DNA of 33,052 bases from Actinomycetes bacterium (GTDB taxonomy: Bacteria; Actinomycetota; Actinomycetes; Propionibacteriales; Propionibacteriaceae). Under the pieces are notes generated by a model. It ran no database searches. It saw only the letters and a list, made by a program, of their open reading frames with translations, and was not told where the DNA came from. Positions 1-7,945 of this stretch are shown piece by piece. The position numbers and the translations under genes were made by a program. The stretch is taken from contig JAEZVO010000009.1 in assembly GCA_023443125.1 (NCBI GenBank), positions 1 to 33,052 of the forward strand. Direction: 5' to 3'. Position 1 is the first letter of the stretch. Each line of letters starts with the position of its first letter.

Positions 1-1
1 A

Positions 2-1054
2 TGGAAAACCGAGCGACGCGATCGGCTGATGGTGGAAGGGCTACGGGCCGGTTTGACCCTCCAAACGGTGGGCGATCTGTACGGTGTGTCGCGTGAGCGA
101 GTACGGCAGATCGCGGGGAGTCAGGGCATCAACATTCGACAGCTGCGCGAGGAGGCAAAACAGCAGCAAGATCGACGTCGACGCCGTGTGGAGCGGCACA
201 TCTACGCAGCGTCGCTGACGCACCCGGAGCTCACCATCGAGGAGCTCGCCGAGTGGGCAGAATCCGACGAGGCTACCGTCCGCAAGGCGTTGGGGCACCG
301 TCGGGCCGTGCACGAGGTCGCCTACAACGACTGGAGCGGCGGCGTCACCGACGAGGAACTCATCGACGGGTTGCAGCGGTGGGCCGCGGAGAGCGGCGTT
401 CATACGGGCGATTCGTTCACTAAGTGGGCCTTGGAGCATGGGCTACCCAGTAAGCAGATTCCGACGATGCGCTTCGGCGGCTGGAACAACGCCCTGCGGC
501 GTGCTGGGCTACACCATCTTGTGCAAGACCGCGGCGGCCCTCGTCCCACTATGCCCGACGAAGTGCTGTGGGCGGCAGTATTGCAGTTCTTCCGCGACGA
601 CGTTGAGAAGTACACCTATCAGGGGTACGAGCAGTACTGGAAATCGCGTGGCCTTCCATCGACGAGCACCATCCGCGCCCGCCTTGGCAGCTGGAGCGAT
701 GTGAAGGCTCGCGTACGCCAGCTCATGCGGTATGCCGTAGCGCCGGATGGCACGTGGGGATGGGGCGAAGCCGTGCTCGCCGTCCACCCCGAGCAGCATC
801 CTCGCAATGTGGTGTCCAAGGAGACGGCGCTCGACGCACTCCGCGAGGTGGCGGCACGTACGACGGGGCCACTGACCGTCGCGCTCTATGAGGAGCATCG
901 TGACCCTACGCATCCGAATGCGGCGATGGTGCAGTCGCGTTGTGGCCTTTGGATCAATGCGCTGCACGAAGCAGGGTTGGAAGATCGCATGTCTACCCGA
1001 GCGCGGCGGCACTGGTATGCGCGAGAAGATTCGACGGATCGCGAAGAGAGCTGA
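2..1054 (+). CDS. DNA-binding protein with sigma-r4-like HTH and three homing-endonuclease-associated repeats (5' partial)
   Basis: The reading frame is open to the first bases of the window, so the true start probably lies outside; the first internal ATG is at 29. Counting from that Met, residues 1-33 form a sigma-70 region-4-like helix-turn-helix (VGDLYGVSRERVRQIAG), followed by an Arg/Gln-rich stretch (41-55). Three degenerate ~55-residue modules follow (about 108-161, 177-232, 264-317), each with a helix, a conserved Pro or Tyr loop and an ending like GGWNNALRRAGL or LWINALHEAGL. That is the pattern of the homing-endonuclease-associated repeat (HNH_repeat, Pfam PF18780), usually found beside HNH nucleases. 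No nuclease motif is visible, so it is probably a DNA-binding protein of unknown function. A frameshifted copy of its last 29 codons lies at 6957-7045, which hints at a repeated or mobile family. Confidence 0.7.
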   Translation, partial: WKTERRDRLMVEGLRAGLTLQTVGDLYGVSRERVRQIAGSQGINIRQLREEAKQQQDRRRRRVERHIYAASLTHPELTIEELAEWAESDEATVRKALGHRRAVHEVAYNDWSGGVTDEELIDGLQRWAAESGVHTGDSFTKWALEHGLPSKQIPTMRFGGWNNALRRAGLHHLVQDRGGPRPTMPDEVLWAAVLQFFRDDVEKYTYQGYEQYWKSRGLPSTSTIRARLGSWSDVKARVRQLMRYAVAPDGTWGWGEAVLAVHPEQHPRNVVSKETALDALREVAARTTGPLTVALYEEHRDPTHPNAAMVQSRCGLWINALHEAGLEDRMSTRARRHWYAREDSTDREES

Positions 1055-1431
1055 GGGACTGTCCGACTGTCGGGTGCGTCGAAATTGGCCCTCGTGCCCG
1101 CGGTGCTGTTGACCTGTGCGACGGCAGTAACTGCCAAGCTCGGCAGTAGTTGAAGCACTCACTCGAGAGTGCCGCGGGAAGTAACCACTTCGGGTCGAGT
1201 GTTGTAGTTGCTGTGGAGCATCCCGAAGAACTTGGCCAGATGGTTGGGTTGCTGACACGGCTGAGCCAACGCGGCTGGCCTGATGATTGAGCTGCCGGCG
1301 GCTGAGAAGGGCCAACGACCGTGCCCTTAAGTGCATTGGGAAGGGCGCCAACTGCGAACTCCATTGATAGTGACGCTGTGGTCACGTGCAGCAGCGATGA
1401 GCAGTTCTAAAGAAAACTATCGGCCTGCCTT
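1055..1431. other. Intergenic region upstream of the sugar operon
   Basis: No convincing gene. The first ~30 bases carry a degraded REP-like tail (GGGTGCGTCGAAA at about 1071-1083) that resembles the sequence after the decayed gene tail at 7046. ORFs here are short, differ in composition from known genes and match nothing I recognise. Confidence 0.5.
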
Positions 1432-1449
1432 GCGTCAACCGTTTGACGC
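1432..1449. promoter_or_regulatory. LacI-type operator, likely autoregulatory
   Basis: GCGTCAACCGTTTGACGC is an 18-bp palindrome with 16 of 18 positions matching its reverse complement and a central CG, the usual form of LacI/GalR-family operators. It lies ~60 bp upstream of the lacI-type gene. Its right half contains TTGACG (1443-1448), a possible -35 element, with TAAATC (1465-1470, weak) as a possible -10. Binding would therefore block transcription of the regulator and the downstream transport genes. The palindrome is seen directly; the assignment to this regulator is inference from position. Confidence 0.65.
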
Positions 1450-1508
1450 GTCTAGCCTCACCGGTAAATCGATTGACCTGAAGCAACGGTGCGGAGGAAG
1501 TGGTGGCA

Positions 1509-2540
1509 ATGGTTCGTATGAGAGATATCGCCGCAAAGCTTGGTGTGTCAGTCTCTACAGTCTCCCTCGCCTTGAACCACAAGGATCAGGGGAGAGTGAA
1601 CCCGGCAATGGCCGAGCGCATCCGTGCCACGGCGATAGAAATGGGCTACACACCCAATCTCCACGCGATTGGCCTCAAGCTCAATAAGAGCCATGCGATT
1701 GCGCTCATTAGCTACACGAGTGCTGATGATCTATTCCTGCCAGGTCTGCTGCTCGGTGCGCAGACGACGGCGACAGATGCCGGGTACATCCTCATGACGA
1801 TCCCTGTCATGGATGGCCCAAACGCAGAGCAGGAAGCAATACGTACAGCCCTTCAGCGCGATGTTGACGGAATTATTTTTGCCGCGGATTACTTTCGCGA
1901 GCGCCAAGTTCCGGAGGTGCCACAAGGAGTTCCATTTGTCTTTCTTGACTGTGTGAGTTCAGGAAACGCTCCAAGCGTTACAGAGGTGATTGCCGATGAA
2001 GTGCAAGGAGCCTACGACGCGACGAAACACCTTATAGCCGCTGGTCACTCACGTATCGGTTACATCGGCATCGATGAGGAAAAGTACATTGCTCGACATC
2101 TACGTGAGGAAGGCTATCGAAAAGCCATGAAGGAACATTTTGGTGAGGACGATGCAGCGTTTGTCATCAATGCGAAAGATCCCTCGCCATCTGCTGGGGA
2201 ACAGATCGCCAGCGATATCCTTGGGGGAAGCACACAAGAACGACCAACCGCACTTTTCTGCTTCTCTGACCGGACAGCGTTCGGGGTGATCCGTGGAGCG
2301 CAAGGTTTGGGCCTCTCGATTCCGAAAGATCTTAGCATCGTGGGCTTCGACAACGTGCAATATACATCCGAATTCTTTGAGCCTCGGCTCACCACTGTCG
2401 AATTACCTCATCCGCATATGAGTGCGGAGGCGGTCCGTCAACTCATTCAACGAATCGATAACGGGCAGTCGGAGCCTACCCGGATAAAAGTCCCTTGCCC
2501 TCTCATATCACGAGAGTCCGTTTCCAACATTGCGGAATGA
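1509..2540 (+). CDS. LacI-family transcriptional regulator
   Basis: Sugar-responsive repressor, 343 aa. Residues 3-22 are the N-terminal helix-turn-helix (MRDIAAKLGVSVSTVSLALN), then a hinge around 50-60 (GYTPNLHAIGLKLNKS) and a periplasmic-binding-protein-like effector domain (AIALISYTS..., PTALFCFSD, DLSIVGFDN, PRLTTVELP). Three starts are possible: GTG 1500, GTG 1503 and ATG 1509. GGAGG at 1493-1497 suits 1503 (spacing 5) or 1509 (spacing 11); ATG 1509 is preferred and 1500 is too close. It heads an operon with a binding protein, two permeases and a GH172 enzyme, so it probably senses the imported sugar. Effector unknown. Confidence 0.92.
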   Translation: MVRMRDIAAKLGVSVSTVSLALNHKDQGRVNPAMAERIRATAIEMGYTPNLHAIGLKLNKSHAIALISYTSADDLFLPGLLLGAQTTATDAGYILMTIPVMDGPNAEQEAIRTALQRDVDGIIFAADYFRERQVPEVPQGVPFVFLDCVSSGNAPSVTEVIADEVQGAYDATKHLIAAGHSRIGYIGIDEEKYIARHLREEGYRKAMKEHFGEDDAAFVINAKDPSPSAGEQIASDILGGSTQERPTALFCFSDRTAFGVIRGAQGLGLSIPKDLSIVGFDNVQYTSEFFEPRLTTVELPHPHMSAEAVRQLIQRIDNGQSEPTRIKVPCPLISRESVSNIAE

Positions 2541-2566
2541 CCCGCACTTACTGAAAGGTAGCAAAA

Positions 2567-3871
2567 ATGAAAATCACGCGACGCCAAACTTTGGGTGCCT
2601 TCGGAATCGCAGCTGCAGCACCTTTGTTCGCCACGACCCTCACCTCATGTGGGTCCTCAGGCGACGGAGATGGTACTTCGCTGAAGATTCTCCAATACGA
2701 GGACCCTACCACCGCGCAGGGACGCGGGTGGAAGAAGGCTCTCGAAATCTTTAAAGAGAAGCACCCGGACGTCAAGGTGAGCTTTGAACAGACCAGCTTT
2801 GATGCAGTGCGGCAAAATGCCAAGATCACGCTGTCTGGAAACGATGTTCCTGATGTTATCGAGTTTAACAAGGGCAACGCTGATGGTGGTCAGCTCGCCA
2901 TGCAGGGCTTGCTTACTAATCTCACAGACGAGGTTGATAAGCGAGGTTGGGGCGACAAAGTCGGGGCGTCTATGCGCTCATTCGCAATGTATGAAGACGG
3001 GATGGCAGGCTCTGGTGACTGGTACGGCATTCCTAACATCGGTGAGTACGTCACGTTGTTTTATAACGAAGATCTCCTCAAGGAACATGGCGTAGATCCC
3101 GATTTCAGCGACCTCGATGCGCTCGAAGCTGGTATGGATAAGCTCGTCGCAGCCGGCGTCACCCCGATTGCCAGCTCGGCGGCGACGAGCCAGGGCTTCA
3201 ACCAAATGTGGGTGTGGTACTCCCTAGTGTCGGCGGCTGCAACGCGCGATGAAATCGACGACTTTATGTTCGTGAGGAACCCTGTCGACTTCTCAACAGG
3301 TCCTTGGCTCGAGGGTACCCAGCGATTCCAGTCATGGATTGAGCGTGGATACGTCGGCAAGGACATTGCCGGTCTGAACTTTGAGCAAGCGACAGTGAAC
3401 TTCCTTAGTGGCAAGGCGGCAATGGTCGTGTGGAACCACGGTGTCTTCCACCGTGCGGTGAACGAAGCCGACTTCAATTGGGGGTACGCCACATTCCCGG
3501 GGGCGAACTTGGTAATGGGCTCGTCGGGACACCTGTGGGGTGTGCCCGAACGAGCAAAGAATAAGGAGCTCGCCTACGAATGGATTGATATCACGCTCTC
3601 GGAAGAGGTTCAGAACCTCATCGGTGAGCTTGGCGGACTGCCAATCGCGGGTGACCCAGCCACGATCAGCGATGATCGCACTCGTGAGTACACAGACGGC
3701 TTTGTTGAACTCATGGACGGCGACGCGCTCTCGTACTACCCCGATTACCCGGTGATTGGGTTCCTTGACTTCATCCAGGAGCACATGCAGGCGATGTCGA
3801 ACGGGAACGAAACGGCAGATGATTTCATCAAGGCCCTTCAGGACTTCTATGACTCAGGCGCCGGGAAGTGA
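2567..3871 (+). CDS. Sugar ABC transporter substrate-binding lipoprotein (Tat-type)
   Basis: Extracellular solute-binding protein of family 1, 434 aa, which captures a sugar and delivers it to the two downstream permeases. The N-terminus has twin arginines (TRRQTLGAF, R5-R6), a hydrophobic stretch and a lipobox LTSC with Cys28, so it looks like a Tat-exported lipoprotein. Mature features fit family 1: LKILQYEDP start, KEKHPDVKVSFEQ, GNDVPDVIEFN, YGIPNIGEYVTLFYNEDLLKEHGV and GKAAMVVWNHG. The ribosome site AAAGG lies 8 nt before ATG 2567, and the gene follows lacI by 26 bp. Its 3' end abuts the first permease. Exact sugar not deducible, though the GH172 partner suggests a fructan- or arabinofuranose-type oligosaccharide. 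Confidence 0.93.
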   Translation: MKITRRQTLGAFGIAAAAPLFATTLTSCGSSGDGDGTSLKILQYEDPTTAQGRGWKKALEIFKEKHPDVKVSFEQTSFDAVRQNAKITLSGNDVPDVIEFNKGNADGGQLAMQGLLTNLTDEVDKRGWGDKVGASMRSFAMYEDGMAGSGDWYGIPNIGEYVTLFYNEDLLKEHGVDPDFSDLDALEAGMDKLVAAGVTPIASSAATSQGFNQMWVWYSLVSAAATRDEIDDFMFVRNPVDFSTGPWLEGTQRFQSWIERGYVGKDIAGLNFEQATVNFLSGKAAMVVWNHGVFHRAVNEADFNWGYATFPGANLVMGSSGHLWGVPERAKNKELAYEWIDITLSEEVQNLIGELGGLPIAGDPATISDDRTREYTDGFVELMDGDALSYYPDYPVIGFLDFIQEHMQAMSNGNETADDFIKALQDFYDSGAGK

Positions 3872-3876
3872 ACGCT

Positions 3877-4818
3877 ATGACTGCAGTGAGTGCAGGCGGC
3901 TCACGTCAGCTCAAGACACAGGGCCGTCAACATAGTGAACGCAAAGAACGGTACTGGCCATACTTGCTGCCGATGATCATCAGTTTCTCTGCTATCGTTT
4001 TGATCCCCCTGTTTGGAAACCTGTTCATCAGTCTTTTCGATTGGCGCGGTGGGGCCGCAGAGATGAGCTGGGTAGGGCTCGAAAATTACAGCAACCTGTT
4101 TCGAGACGACGCATTTTGGATGTCGTTCAAGAACTCTCTTTTGATGATCGTTGCCATAGTTGTCGTGCCTACAATTCTTGGCCTACTTATCGCTGCGATT
4201 CTTTTTAACCTGATTGCTCCGCGCTACGGGGCTCGAATTGCGAGTTTCTTGCGTGGATGCTACTACTTACCCCAGATCCTGCCCATTGCCGTTGCAGGCT
4301 TCATTTGGAGCTGGGTGATGAACACGGACGCAGGCGCAGTAAATGCCGTACTTCGCGGTGTCGGCATATCAAACCCGCCTGATTGGCTGGGCGACCCTAA
4401 GGTTGCGATTATCACTGTGATGCTCATGCTCATCTGGCTGCAGCTCGGGTATCCTTTGGTGATCTTTATGGCCGCGCTCGGGCGCGTCGACCCTTCCCTC
4501 TATGAGGCGGCAGATCTCGACGGGGCCTCATGGTTCCAGCAATTGCGTAGGATTACTATCCCAGAGATTCGGCCTGAAATATTCATCGTTACCCTGACTG
4601 CGACAGTCGCTGCGTTAAAAGTGTTCGCGCCGATCCTCATCTTAACTGGCGGCGGCCCTGAGGGGTCCACAGTGGTGCCGAGTTACTACGCCTATCGAAA
4701 TTTTTTCGAGCTCTCCCGCGTGGGGTATGGCGCGACCATCGCAACGGTGATGGCGGCCGTGATTCTGGTTGTGGCCCTGGTCATGCTCTGGGTTCAAAGG
4801 AGAAGCGAAGATGCTTGA
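3877..4818 (+). CDS. Sugar ABC transporter permease (MalF-type)
   Basis: Inner-membrane permease of a carbohydrate-uptake (CUT1) ABC importer, about 313 aa. It has around six hydrophobic segments starting with PYLLPMIISFSAIVLIPLFG and the cytoplasmic EAA loop (YEAADLDGASWFQQLRRITI, with IPEIRP following) that docks onto the ATPase. The GTG at 3868 overlaps the preceding stop (GTGA) and could be the start, but ATG 3877 has GGGA at better spacing. The last codons overlap the second permease by 8 nt. No ATPase gene is present in the operon. Confidence 0.92.
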   Translation: MTAVSAGGSRQLKTQGRQHSERKERYWPYLLPMIISFSAIVLIPLFGNLFISLFDWRGGAAEMSWVGLENYSNLFRDDAFWMSFKNSLLMIVAIVVVPTILGLLIAAILFNLIAPRYGARIASFLRGCYYLPQILPIAVAGFIWSWVMNTDAGAVNAVLRGVGISNPPDWLGDPKVAIITVMLMLIWLQLGYPLVIFMAALGRVDPSLYEAADLDGASWFQQLRRITIPEIRPEIFIVTLTATVAALKVFAPILILTGGGPEGSTVVPSYYAYRNFFELSRVGYGATIATVMAAVILVVALVMLWVQRRSEDA

Positions 4819-5707
4819 TTCAGTGAGCAAAGACCCGCTGAGTGGCGTGAATACCGATCGGCCCAGGGCGGGGTCGTTCTGGGAGCGCATGAAGCCAGGA
4901 TCGCTTCTGGTTTTCGTCGTGACGTGCATCGGTGCGCTGCTCATCTTGTCGCCATTCCTGTTGGTTGTGCTCAATGCGTTTAAAAGCCCGGCAGATTACT
5001 CCACTCGAGGTCCATTAGCACTTCCCAAGAAGATTGATTTTGGGCCGCTTCAAAGCTATCTCGAGATCGTCGACTTCCCACGAGCTCTGATGAATTCGAT
5101 CGTGATCTCGGTTGTTGTTGCCATTGTTGGTGTGCTGATATCTGTTCTAGCGGCATATGCGATCGGTATCGGCAGAATCAAGATGCGCACCACGGTACTT
5201 GCAGTTCTATTGCTCGGTACCATGATTCCGCAAGAGGCACTGATTTATCCGTTGTTCTATGTTGCGCAAGCCACAGGTACGCTTAACACGATTTGGTCAG
5301 TGACTATTATATTTATCGTGCTGCAGGGCGCCTTTGGTACATATTTGCTCTCTGGTGTGCTCGGGACGTTCCCGCGGGAAATTCTCGAAGCCGCACAGGT
5401 AGATGGTGCGAGCCGTTGGAGAATTCTCTGGACAGTAGTTGTCCCTGTCATTCGCCCAACATTGGCCGTCCTGATGGTGTTCTTCTTTATCTGGACTTGG
5501 AACGAGTTTTATATCCCGGTTGTGCTTCTTAATAGTCAAGATTCGCAGACGATCCCCATTGCGCTTGCGACGTTGCGTGGCCAGCACACGGTGGATATGA
5601 CCGTCGTCAACGCTGGTTCGTTCTTGTCCTTGTTGCCCACTATCATTTTCTTTCTCATTTTCCAGAAAAACTTGAGCAATGGCGTGACTGCCGGTGCTGT
5701 GAAATAA
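4811..5707 (+). CDS. Sugar ABC transporter permease (MalG-type)
   Basis: Second permease of the importer, 298 aa, forming a heterodimer with the upstream one. Hydrophobic segments begin at LLVFVVTCIGALLILSPFLL; the EAA loop is LEAAQVDGASRWRILWTVVV, followed by PVIRP. TWNEFYIPVVLL near the C-terminal side is typical of MalG-type proteins. AAAGGAG about 8 nt upstream selects ATG 4811, which overlaps the previous gene by 8 nt, so the two permeases are translationally coupled. Confidence 0.92.
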   Translation: MLDSVSKDPLSGVNTDRPRAGSFWERMKPGSLLVFVVTCIGALLILSPFLLVVLNAFKSPADYSTRGPLALPKKIDFGPLQSYLEIVDFPRALMNSIVISVVVAIVGVLISVLAAYAIGIGRIKMRTTVLAVLLLGTMIPQEALIYPLFYVAQATGTLNTIWSVTIIFIVLQGAFGTYLLSGVLGTFPREILEAAQVDGASRWRILWTVVVPVIRPTLAVLMVFFFIWTWNEFYIPVVLLNSQDSQTIPIALATLRGQHTVDMTVVNAGSFLSLLPTIIFFLIFQKNLSNGVTAGAVK

Positions 5708-5717
5708 AGGAGTAATT

Positions 5718-6815
5718 GTGCTTAATATTCTTGATCCCATCAATATTCCCGCTGGTGTTGTGACTCGAACCTTTAATGCCGAGAATCGGCGAGGCGAGAA
5801 AGGTAAGGCGGCACAGGCAGCATCGCGGCTGGGGGTTGCTCGTAAGGGTTCACCTTGTGTAGATCTGAGTCCGGGAGAAGAGCTCGTGCTCGTTGACGTT
5901 GATGGTCCCGGCGTAGTGCGACATATCTGGATTACTTGCAACGCGGTGACAAAGGCAAATCCTTTTGTCTATCGAAACCTCCTGGTGAAGATGTACTGGG
6001 ACGGTGAAGAAGCCCCTTCGGTCGTGGCGCCTCTGGGGGACTTCTTTTGCTGTGGTGGCGCCATTTCTAGTCGTGTGGATTCCCTTCCCATCGTGGTAGC
6101 CCCGAACTCGGGATTCAATTCGTTTATCGCGATGCCGTTCCGTTCGCATGCTCGGATCGTGATTGAGAGCCAGCATCCGGATGTGCTTGAAGGGTTCTTC
6201 TATCAGGTAGACTGCACGCTCGGTGACGCGCTCGATGCTTCGACCGGCTACTTCCATGCGCAGTGGCGTAGGAGTAATGGCGATCTAGGTAAGGGTAACG
6301 ACCATGTGGTGCTTGAGGCGGTCAAGGGTAGCGGTGCGTATCTCGGTACTTTCTTTACGCTGACCTCGCTTGAGCGCTACTGGTGGGGTGAAGGTGAACT
6401 GAAGTTTTTCATCGATGGCGATAGCAAATGGCCAACCCTGACGAGCACCGGGCTCGAGGATTACGTGGGTGGTTCATGGGCGTTTCAGGATGCATTGCGG
6501 AAGGATCCGGAACCGATTCCGCAAACGTACTCGAGCCACTCGTTCGGTTTTACACGCGTGGATGTGAAGGATCGTTCGAGGTTCTCGAACTATGAGCAGG
6601 GAATGCCTCCTCACTTCGATATGTACCGCTGGCATTTGATTGATCCCATTTACTTCGCAGAAGACCTGCGCGTTACGCAGCAGATGATCGGTCACTGGGA
6701 TAACGGCCTGTTCGAACGCAATGATGACCTTGCGAGCGTGGCCTACTGGTACCTCGACCACCCGGTGGATGTGAGCGGTCAGGCGGGTACCGCCGAAGAT
6801 CGCCGCCCGCGCTGA
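5718..6815 (+). CDS. DUF2961 / GH172 family glycoside hydrolase
   Basis: Predicted carbohydrate-active enzyme, 365 aa, near the usual size of the DUF2961 (GH172) core. Known members act on difructose dianhydride I/inulobiose-type fructans or on D-arabinofuranosides. Recognisable elements are GPGVVRHIWIT (63-73), the double beta-jelly-roll segments (VVAPLGDFFCCGG 102-114, NSGFNSFIAMPF 130-141), YWWGEGELKFFIDGD (221-235) and STGLEDYVGGSWAF (243-256). Glu225 and Glu247 sit where I expect the family's two catalytic glutamates. No signal peptide is visible, so it should act in the cytoplasm on imported oligosaccharide. AAGGAG 5 nt before GTG 5718 supports the start. It is the last gene of the operon and is followed by a strong hairpin. 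Which furanoside it cleaves is not deducible. Confidence 0.87.
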   Translation: MLNILDPINIPAGVVTRTFNAENRRGEKGKAAQAASRLGVARKGSPCVDLSPGEELVLVDVDGPGVVRHIWITCNAVTKANPFVYRNLLVKMYWDGEEAPSVVAPLGDFFCCGGAISSRVDSLPIVVAPNSGFNSFIAMPFRSHARIVIESQHPDVLEGFFYQVDCTLGDALDASTGYFHAQWRRSNGDLGKGNDHVVLEAVKGSGAYLGTFFTLTSLERYWWGEGELKFFIDGDSKWPTLTSTGLEDYVGGSWAFQDALRKDPEPIPQTYSSHSFGFTRVDVKDRSRFSNYEQGMPPHFDMYRWHLIDPIYFAEDLRVTQQMIGHWDNGLFERNDDLASVAYWYLDHPVDVSGQAGTAEDRRPR

Positions 6816-6870
6816 TCCCACTTCACCGTAGATGGGGTCCGTGTTGCCGGCCACATAGGGAAGCGAGTTA

Positions 6871-6905
6871 TAGGGATGCCGAACCCGATGGTCTCGGCAT
6901 CCCTA
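6871..6905 (+). terminator. Hairpin downstream of the sugar operon
   Basis: Perfect 12-bp inverted repeat, TAGGGATGCCGA (6871-6882) with TCGGCATCCCTA (6894-6905), and an 11-nt loop. It lies 55 bp after the GH172 stop. No U-tract follows (ATCTCTACG), so it may be a U-less actinobacterial terminator; protection of the transcript end or a transposon remnant are alternatives. Confidence 0.55.
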
Positions 6906-6956
6906 ATCTCTACGCAGTGTCGCAGTGCTTGTTCGCGATCCGTCGGGGGCATCAGC

Positions 6957-7045
6957 GAAGCGGAGTTGGGTCTGGATATGTGTCTACTCGGGCTCAGCCT
7001 CATTGGAATGTGCAAGAGGATTCGGCGGACCGCGAAGAGAGCTGA
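6957..7045 (+). pseudogene. Decayed 3' fragment of the homing-endonuclease-repeat gene
   Basis: This 89-bp stretch aligns with the last 87 bp of the gene at the window start (968-1054). Both begin GAAGC.G.GTTGG, share ATGTCTAC.CGGG-like and GATTCG.CGGA-like blocks, and end CGCGAAGAGAGCTGA. The copy is 2 nt longer, so the frame is broken. Similarity continues past the TGA into GTCCGA...CGGG.G.GTCGAAA. I see no start or upstream domain, so this is a relic, not a gene. Confidence 0.6.
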
Positions 7046-7186
7046 GGACCGTCCGAGTAGCGGGCGTGTCGAAAGCGCGCTGCATCTCGATACGCGCTTT
7101 CGGCGCTACTCGATGGCCTGGGGCAGGCAAGGCGTCGGTCTGACCAGGCGGTTGAATAGCGAGCGAATCGCGCGCATCGAAACCCC
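7046..7186. repeat. REP-like repeat remnants
   Basis: Three copies of the window's intergenic repeat: AGTAGCGGGCGTGTCGAAA (7055-7073), CATCTCGATACGCGCTTTCG with GGCGCTACTCGATGG (about 7083-7117), and GGTTGAATAGCGAGCGAATC with a following GCATCGAAACC (about 7150-7185). Together with the hairpin and decayed gene tail they fill the gap between the GH172 gene and the next gene. Confidence 0.6.
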
Positions 7187-7220
7187 GCCAGTTGAACCCC
7201 ATTTGGTTATTCTCTTTCGC

Positions 7221-7853
7221 ATGGGACTTACAACATCTCTGATCCTCACAAGTGAATCTGTGGCGCACGAGCAATTGCAAGCCTGGGGGCTTGCTCCGAC
7301 GCAAATCAACGGCGACTTGTGGACCGCGTTCTATGACCCGGCTAACCAGTTCTTTGCGGTGGCCCGGCCACGTGATTGGACTATCCTGTTGGACCCGGAG
7401 ATGCTGGTCGCGGAGCACTTCGAAACTGACTCAATCACCTTACCTGGCACCTGGCACATGGCAAGCACGGTGTCCTCGACTGGATTCGTGGATTACCGTG
7501 TGTTCGTTGATGGCGCACTCGTCCGGCACATGCTCGCAGGCGATGAGGAGCTCGACGAAGGCGCGTCAGTGGTTGACGAGTCCCCGTTTACCTTCCGTGA
7601 AAATGACGGGGCCGACGAACCGGTCGAGGTAGACGGCGACCTCATCATTCAGGAGCTTCCGCGCGTGGTCGGGGCTATCGGTGCTGACGACGACATCTTT
7701 GACGTCGAAGGGCAGTACTTCGCGTACCAGGAAGCCGCGCTGGACGTCGACGGAAACACTCCTGCACATGAACATGAAGAAGCAGGTACCACCTCGGGCG
7801 GGGAGGAAAACAAGAACACATCGTTCTTCGGCAGGCTGTTCGGCAAGAAGTAA
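7221..7853 (+). CDS. Acidic hypothetical protein
   Basis: About 210 aa, not recognised. The first ~110 residues look like a small globular domain (LWTAFYDPANQFFAVARPRDWTILLDPEM, then a repeated strand pattern ending VDYRVFVDGALVRHML). The middle and C-terminal part is very acidic (DEELDEG, GADDDIFDVEGQ) and the tail ends NKNTSFFGRLFGKK, a short basic/aromatic patch. No signal peptide or membrane segment. The frame is open farther upstream, but that part lies in repeats. ATG 7221 is chosen because similarity to a normal protein begins there and TATTCT (7208-7213) sits 7 nt before it, as in leaderless transcripts; no Shine-Dalgarno is visible. Confidence 0.65.
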   Translation: MGLTTSLILTSESVAHEQLQAWGLAPTQINGDLWTAFYDPANQFFAVARPRDWTILLDPEMLVAEHFETDSITLPGTWHMASTVSSTGFVDYRVFVDGALVRHMLAGDEELDEGASVVDESPFTFRENDGADEPVEVDGDLIIQELPRVVGAIGADDDIFDVEGQYFAYQEAALDVDGNTPAHEHEEAGTTSGGEENKNTSFFGRLFGKK

Positions 7854-7945
7854 CTCGCATTGCCAGCCAGTAATCGATCTTGGCTGTTGGTGGTGGACGT
7901 GTCGCGGCAGTTCGATGCATGCAATATTGCATGTATTGTTGAGGT
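7854..7945. promoter_or_regulatory. Fic promoter with perfect 16-bp palindrome
   Basis: CATGCAATATTGCATG (7918-7933) is a perfect 16-bp palindrome ending 12 bp before the Fic GTG start. Immediately after it TATTGT (7934-7939) forms a TAnnnT -10 box, 6 nt before the GTG, which fits a leaderless transcript. A dimeric regulator bound to the palindrome would cover the promoter. The regulator could be the Fic protein itself through its C-terminal winged helix; this is inference. Confidence 0.5.

Noticed and set aside
509..1351. 280-aa reading frame on the minus strand
   Set aside because: Antisense to the repeat-protein gene; low-complexity Arg/Ser-rich translation and no motifs.
6876..7220. N-terminal extension of the acidic hypothetical protein
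   Set aside because: The stretch consists of the hairpin arm, decayed gene tail and REP-like repeats.
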